Shown here piece by piece: positions 60,040 to 64,000 of a stretch of 64,000 nt of DNA. Numbering within the stretch: the first letter of the stretch is position 1; every line of letters starts with the position of its first letter. Both the position numbers and the translations under genes were made by a program. Location: assembly GCF_030406325.1 (NCBI RefSeq), contig NZ_JAUEQY010000002.1:372001-436000 (forward strand), in the 5' to 3' direction. A model generated the notes under the pieces. It worked only from the letters and a program-made list of their open reading frames with translations. It did not search any database and was not told the origin of the DNA. Source of the DNA: Actinomadura sp. DC4 (GTDB lineage Bacteria; Actinomycetota; Actinomycetes; Streptosporangiales; Streptosporangiaceae).

Positions 60040-60872
60040 CCCGCCGTCTGGCGGCCGTCGTCGCGGTCTTGGCCGTCACCGCGCTCGCGTGCCGGGCGAA
60101 GCCGCCCACTGCCGGTGTGCCTCGTTCGCCGTCCGCCGTTCCTCGTTCGCCGTCCGTAGCGCCTCCTCCCGTCAACGGGACATTCGACTACCAGATCGGC
60201 GCGCCGTACCCGCCCGCCCGTGGCGTCGGCGTCGTCTCCCGCGACCGGTCGAGCCGGCCGGCGGCCTCGCTCTACTCCATCTGTTACGTCAACGCCTTCC
60301 AGGCCCAGCCGGACGAGCTGGGCTGGTGGAAGAGCGCCCATCCGGACCTGCTCCTGCGCGGCGCGGACGGCCGCCTCGTCGTGGACGAGGGCTGGGACGA
60401 GGTGCTCCTGGACGTCTCGACGCCCGCCAAGCGTCGTGAGGCCGCCGGTGTGGTGGGCGGCTGGATCGACGGCTGCGCCCGCGCCGGGTTCCAGGCCGTC
60501 GAGCCGGACAACCTCGACTCCTACGAGCGCTCGGACGGCCGGCTGACCAGGGACGACAACGTCGCGTTCGCGACCCTCCTGGCCCGCCGCGCGCACGCCG
60601 GCGGGCTGGCGATCGGGCAGAAGAACGCGGCGGACCTGCTGGCGCGGCGTACGAGCATCGGCTTCGACTTCGCCGTCACCGAGGAGTGCGGGCGGTACGG
60701 CGAGTGCGACGACTACGCGTCGGCGTACGCGAACCGCGTCGTCGACATCGAGTACCGGCCGGGCGACTTCACGAAGGCCTGCCGCCGCGTAGGCGCGCGA
60801 CTCTCCATCGTCCTACGGGACCTGGAGGTGACCGCGCCGGGCGGTCCGCACTACGTCTTCCGAAGTTGCTGA
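60036..60872 (+). CDS. GH114-type endo-alpha-1,4-polygalactosaminidase-like lipoprotein
   Basis: 278 aa, GTG start overlapping the mazG stop. A lipoprotein signal ends at TALAC (residue ~19), then a Pro/Ser linker. The TIM-barrel domain has FDYQIGAPYPP, YSICYVNAFQAQ, VLLDVSTPAKR and the acidic motif AVEPDNLDSYERSDGRLT, with a second carboxylate in FAVTEECGRYGEC. These fit the GH114 family, which cuts alpha-1,4-galactosamine polymers of biofilms. It would act on the cell surface. The link with MazG is only positional. Confidence 0.88.
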   Translation: MTRRLAAVVAVLAVTALACRAKPPTAGVPRSPSAVPRSPSVAPPPVNGTFDYQIGAPYPPARGVGVVSRDRSSRPAASLYSICYVNAFQAQPDELGWWKSAHPDLLLRGADGRLVVDEGWDEVLLDVSTPAKRREAAGVVGGWIDGCARAGFQAVEPDNLDSYERSDGRLTRDDNVAFATLLARRAHAGGLAIGQKNAADLLARRTSIGFDFAVTEECGRYGECDDYASAYANRVVDIEYRPGDFTKACRRVGARLSIVLRDLEVTAPGGPHYVFRSC

Positions 60873-60928
60873 TCGGCTCGTAGGGACCTCGATGCGATGG
60901 GAGGGGAGGCCCCAGCGGTCCTCACGCG

Positions 60929-61246
60929 TCACTGCCGACGGTAGTGGCCGCTCGGCCGCGCGGGCCTGGCCTGGCCGCTGGGGTCATTAGCCGGAAAGCA
61001 GAAGGCACATTCGCCCAGTCCCTGGGCGAGGGCGTCATCATGGGGGATAGAGACGGCGTCGTGGATCTCCTGGCCGAGCCTGGCTGCGTAGCGGTGGCCA
61101 TCGAGGAGGCCTTCGCAGTACGCCGACCGGTGATATGCCTGCCCTCGTTTGGTCGCCCAGACGCGCCGGAGCATCCCCGGCCGCATGCTGGAGCAGGGAC
61201 ACTGGCCGATCGGCAGGTCACACTTCTCGCACCGCTCCTCACCCAT
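60929..61246 (-). CDS. Small zinc-ribbon protein next to the restriction genes
   Basis: 105 aa. Cysteine motif CEKCDLPIGQCPC at the N-terminus (two pairs), later a YCEGLLDGHRYAARLG segment and a final CAFCFP pair, so one or two zinc sites are likely. The family is not recognised. It lies 29 bases downstream of the metallopeptidase gene on the same strand and thus in the hsdR operon. Its role may be nucleic-acid binding; that is inferred. Confidence 0.65.
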   Translation of the reverse strand: MGEERCEKCDLPIGQCPCSSMRPGMLRRVWATKRGQAYHRSAYCEGLLDGHRYAARLGQEIHDAVSIPHDDALAQGLGECAFCFPANDPSGQARPARPSGHYRRQ

Positions 61247-61275
61247 ACTCCATGATCGACTCGCGCCATCCGCCG

Positions 61276-62040
61276 TTACAACAGGTTTTCCCCTGGGTCT
61301 GAGGCACCAGGAAGCCAGAGGTCGGGGCCGAGGCGACGGAGCCGGTCTCTTCGGGAATGACAGTCGGGTATGGCCCGCTCGATGAGTCGCCAGAATTCGG
61401 GGCCGTGGTCAGGCCGATGTACATGCGCTAGCTCATGGGCGAGGACATAGTCGACGAGGTCAGGCGGCAGCTGCATCGTGGCCCAATGGATGTTGAGCCG
61501 TCCGTCGGCTGAGCAGGAACCCCATCGGAAGCCGAGCGGAAGCACCCTCAACTCCGTGAGCGGGGCTTCCATCCTGGCCGCCCAAGGCTGAATGCGTTTG
61601 CCCAGCCACGACCATCCCGCCCGGCGATACCACCGCACGAGGTGGCGAGCAGCGTCGGGGACGTGGTCGCGCCGCAGCTCGAGCCTGCCGCGAACCAGCC
61701 TGACCGGAGCCGGCGCGTCATCGACGAGCAGCAACCGGTAACTGCGCCCGAGGTAGAAGAAGCCCTCACCTGACACGTACTGCCGGGACGATCGCGCTTC
61801 GCCGAGCGCCTGTCTGTCGGCGAGCTTGCCGTAGAGCCAGCGCCGCTTCGCTTTGACGAGCCTGACCAGGTCGTCGGGATCGGTCCCTGGCGGGACGACC
61901 GCGGTCACGGTGGCGTCGCGTTCGACGGTGAGCCGCACGGAGCGTCGACGGTCGCTGAAACGAACCCGTACGTCCAGGTCACCGATATGGAGCACCTCAG
62001 GCTCACTCACGACGACCAGCATTCCATCCGATGCTGACAT
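61276..62040 (-). CDS. YgjP/DUF45-family zinc metallopeptidase-like protein
   Basis: 254 aa from the ATG giving MSASDGMLVVV; an internal ATG six codons on is possible. N-terminal beta domain VRVRFSDRRRSVRLTVERDATVTAVVPPGTDPDDLVRLVKAKRRWLYGKL is standard for the family. The zinc motif is VLAHELAHVHRPDHGPEFW (HExxH plus a later His), preceded by FRWGSCSADGRLNIHW. It starts 8 bases after the hsdR stop and is cotranscribed. Genes of this family are often found in type I restriction operons. The substrate protein is unknown. Confidence 0.9.
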   Translation of the reverse strand: MSASDGMLVVVSEPEVLHIGDLDVRVRFSDRRRSVRLTVERDATVTAVVPPGTDPDDLVRLVKAKRRWLYGKLADRQALGEARSSRQYVSGEGFFYLGRSYRLLLVDDAPAPVRLVRGRLELRRDHVPDAARHLVRWYRRAGWSWLGKRIQPWAARMEAPLTELRVLPLGFRWGSCSADGRLNIHWATMQLPPDLVDYVLAHELAHVHRPDHGPEFWRLIERAIPDCHSRRDRLRRLGPDLWLPGASDPGENLL

Positions 62041-62048
62041 CCGCCTCG

Positions 62049-64000
62049 TCAGGGGCGAGGTATGTCGCGCCGGTTGGCCCTGATGACGTCGAAGAGCTTG
62101 TCGGCGAGCGAGTCCACCTGATCCAGTCGGCAGACGTCGTCGATGATCAGCCTCTGGCCGATCAGCCGGGTGAAGTCCGCTTGGTCGACGGCGCGGCGCC
62201 AGAAATCGCGGCGGTGGATCTCTCCGACGGCCAGGACGTGAACCTTCGACACGAAGTCGCACAGCCGCCGGTCGATGGCATCGTCGACGACACCATCGGT
62301 CGCGGTCTCGCCGAGAAGCACGCCGTACAGCGCTCGTTCGACCGGACTGAGCGGGTCGTCCTCGTCCTGCCGGTCTCTCTCGATATCAGTCAGGAGATCT
62401 CGCAGGGCCAGCACCTGCTGTTCCCAGTTCTCCTTGTGCTGGCGGAGAATCTCCTCCAACCGCTGGCTGAGCAACGTGTACCGGTGCGGGTCGCGGTCGA
62501 AGTTGACCTCGATGTGGTGGCGGATGGCGTGTTCCATCTCCGACGCCTTTGCTCGGGAGCCGCCGAGTGCCTCGACCTTCTCGCGGAAGTCGTTGGCGGT
62601 GAGTGATATCGGCGGCAGTTTCTGCTCGATGCCGAGGGAGACGAGGTGCTCGTCGATCAGCTCGCGCACCTTTTCGCCGTACAGGCTGGGGTTGAACTCG
62701 CCGCCGTCGATCCGGCGCCGGCGGCGCGCCCGCAGCTGGATCTGCGCGAAGAGCCGGGCGTCGGGAAGGTACGGCGTCACGGCGGGATTCGGCAGGATGG
62801 TGTCGACCGTGGCGAGGAAGCGTTTGAGCTCGGCCTCGAACCGGTCGAAGAGCTGATGTTCGGCGAGCAGCAAAAGGACGCAGTTCTCGATGGCCTGCTC
62901 GCCGGACCCGGGGGTGACACCGCGCTCGGTGAACAGCGCCCGCACCCGCCGACGCTGGGGATCGAGTTTGTCGATCTCCTCGGTCAGGCTTCGCAGTGTT
63001 CCCCGGACGTCTTCGTCCGCGTACGCCTGGAGTGCCTGGTTCAGGTGGTTGGCGACGCCGAAGTAGTCGACGACGTAGCCGCAGCGTTTCCGGTCGGCCG
63101 TACGGTTGACCCGCGCGACCGCTTGCAGCAGCTCCGCCTCCTTCAGCGACCGGTCCACGTACAGCACCTGCTCGATCGGCGCGTCGAAGCCGGTGAGGAG
63201 CATCGACTTCACGATCAGGAAGGCGATCGGGGGCTCCTCGTCACGGAACGGCCGGACGAACGCCTTGATGAGGCTCTTCTGGCGGCTTTCGTCGGTCCAT
63301 TCGGTATAGCGCTCCTCGTCGTTCGCCGTGCCCGGCGAGATGACGGGTACGAAGTCGATCGAACGGAGCCGGTCGAGCTGGCGGTACGCATGGATCAGCA
63401 GCGCGGTCCGCGGATTCGTCAACTCGGTCGGGTCGACGCCGCGTAGGTGTTCCGGCAGGATCTCGGCCCGTCGTACGAGCTGGTCACGTGCCTTGATGAG
63501 AGCGTCGCGGTAACGAATCGTGGCCTTGCGGCTGTGCGCGACGAGCTGGGCCTTGAACCCGCCCGGCATCACGGTGCCGACATAGTGGTGGAGGATGTTG
63601 CGCGCCTTGGCGGCGATGAGCTCCTCGGCCTCCAGCACATCGCCCTTGGTGGCGTACTTCCGCTGGAGTGCCTCGCGCTCCTCGTCGGTCTGCTCGGCGA
63701 ACATGTCCTCGAACACGTCGTCGAGATCGCGCCCGTCCCGGACCGCGCCCTTGACCGTACGGCCCTCGTAGAAGATCGGTACGACGGCGCGGTCCTTCTC
63801 GGCGTCCGCGAGCCGGTAGATGTCGATGAACGGGCCGAAGATCTCGTGTGTCTTCTTCCGCTTGCCCATGATGATGGGCGTACCGGTGAAGCCGATCCGG
63901 GCGCAATTGGGCAGTGCCTCCAGCAGGTTCTTGTGGAGGACGGAGCCGTGGGACCGGTGGGCCTCGTCGATGAGCACGACGATCGACTCGTCGGCGTTCA
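62049..64000 (-). CDS. hsdR: Type I restriction enzyme R subunit (HsdR), 3' part
   Basis: 650 residues are visible; the N-terminal nuclease domain and first helicase motifs lie beyond the right edge. Motif II VVLIDEAHRSHG (DEAH) is at the edge, followed by GFTGTPI (motif III), then the second RecA-like domain with MLLTGFDAPIEQVLYVDR (motif V) and LLQAVARVNRTADRKRCGYVVDY (motif VI). The C-terminal ~250 residues are helical, for binding the HsdM/HsdS core. The complex cuts unmethylated foreign DNA after translocation. hsdM and hsdS should lie to the right. Frame is open throughout. Confidence 0.93.
   Translation of the reverse strand, partial: NADESIVVLIDEAHRSHGSVLHKNLLEALPNCARIGFTGTPIIMGKRKKTHEIFGPFIDIYRLADAEKDRAVVPIFYEGRTVKGAVRDGRDLDDVFEDMFAEQTDEEREALQRKYATKGDVLEAEELIAAKARNILHHYVGTVMPGGFKAQLVAHSRKATIRYRDALIKARDQLVRRAEILPEHLRGVDPTELTNPRTALLIHAYRQLDRLRSIDFVPVISPGTANDEERYTEWTDESRQKSLIKAFVRPFRDEEPPIAFLIVKSMLLTGFDAPIEQVLYVDRSLKEAELLQAVARVNRTADRKRCGYVVDYFGVANHLNQALQAYADEDVRGTLRSLTEEIDKLDPQRRRVRALFTERGVTPGSGEQAIENCVLLLLAEHQLFDRFEAELKRFLATVDTILPNPAVTPYLPDARLFAQIQLRARRRRRIDGGEFNPSLYGEKVRELIDEHLVSLGIEQKLPPISLTANDFREKVEALGGSRAKASEMEHAIRHHIEVNFDRDPHRYTLLSQRLEEILRQHKENWEQQVLALRDLLTDIERDRQDEDDPLSPVERALYGVLLGETATDGVVDDAIDRRLCDFVSKVHVLAVGEIHRRDFWRRAVDQADFTRLIGQRLIIDDVCRLDQVDSLADKLFDVIRANRRDIPRP

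Overview
This is a gene-dense, very GC-rich stretch of chromosome from an actinomycete. The evidence is third-codon GC bias, abundant CGTACG, GTG/TTG starts, a ScbR-type butyrolactone receptor, a StrR-like regulator, bifunctional LysX, many tandem histidine kinase/LuxR regulator pairs and Ser/Thr kinases. A Streptosporangiales-like filamentous lineage would fit, but the genus cannot be fixed from sequence alone. I see no rRNA, tRNA, CRISPR array, prophage or recognisable insertion sequence. About 60 protein genes are supported.

Layout. 1-1.5 kb: the end of a LysM / WXG-like helical protein / YbaB-EbfC cassette. 1.7-5.9 kb: a cluster of regulators (receiver-less winged helix, ScbR-type TetR, StrR-like ParB protein, AraC) with no biosynthetic genes. 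6-9 kb: hemerythrin, a PcrA-Tudor-like orphan module, sirtuin, DUF2277 and an SDR pseudogene broken by a repeat expansion. 9.1-14.2 kb: Tex, a secreted GDPD and TerC with a probable manganese riboswitch. 14.4-18.4 kb: a secreted muropeptide operon (EEP hydrolase, NamZ, serine hydrolase). 18.5-20.4 kb: YcnI/CopC copper proteins. 21-28 kb: SBP-VWA lipoprotein, phosphatase, a WxL-like pair and an orphan sensor kinase.

28.4-34.6 kb: a racemase behind a KstR-like palindrome, then a signalling/glycan locus (response regulator, CapD-like protein with altered active site, glycosyltransferase, cytosolic kinase, response regulator). 34.8-44.7 kb: DeoR, a PQQ-propeller lipoprotein, ArsR/imine reductase, DUF427, a CYP125/142-like P450, a two-component system, an Ag85-like esterase and MarR. 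45-48.5 kb: a UvrA-like drug-resistance ATPase that looks inserted between an AraC gene and a VOC gene, flanked by 60-bp direct repeats. 48.5-51.2 kb: a divergent sigma-like protein with a small acidic partner, and an RsbW-SpoIIE fusion whose phosphatase motifs are mutated. 51.3-57.4 kb: two PknB-type kinases divergent from lysX. 57.5-60.9 kb: an orphan JetD-like (TIGR02679) protein with a decayed copy of its 3' end, then MazG and GH114. 60.9-64 kb: a zinc-ribbon protein, a DUF45/YgjP metallopeptidase and the 3' two-thirds of hsdR, the edge of a type I restriction island.

Strongest unusual signals: the repeat-flanked uvrA-like gene, the pseudophosphatase, the orphan JetD-like gene with its relic, the WXG/LysM/YbaB cassette and the WxL-like pair.
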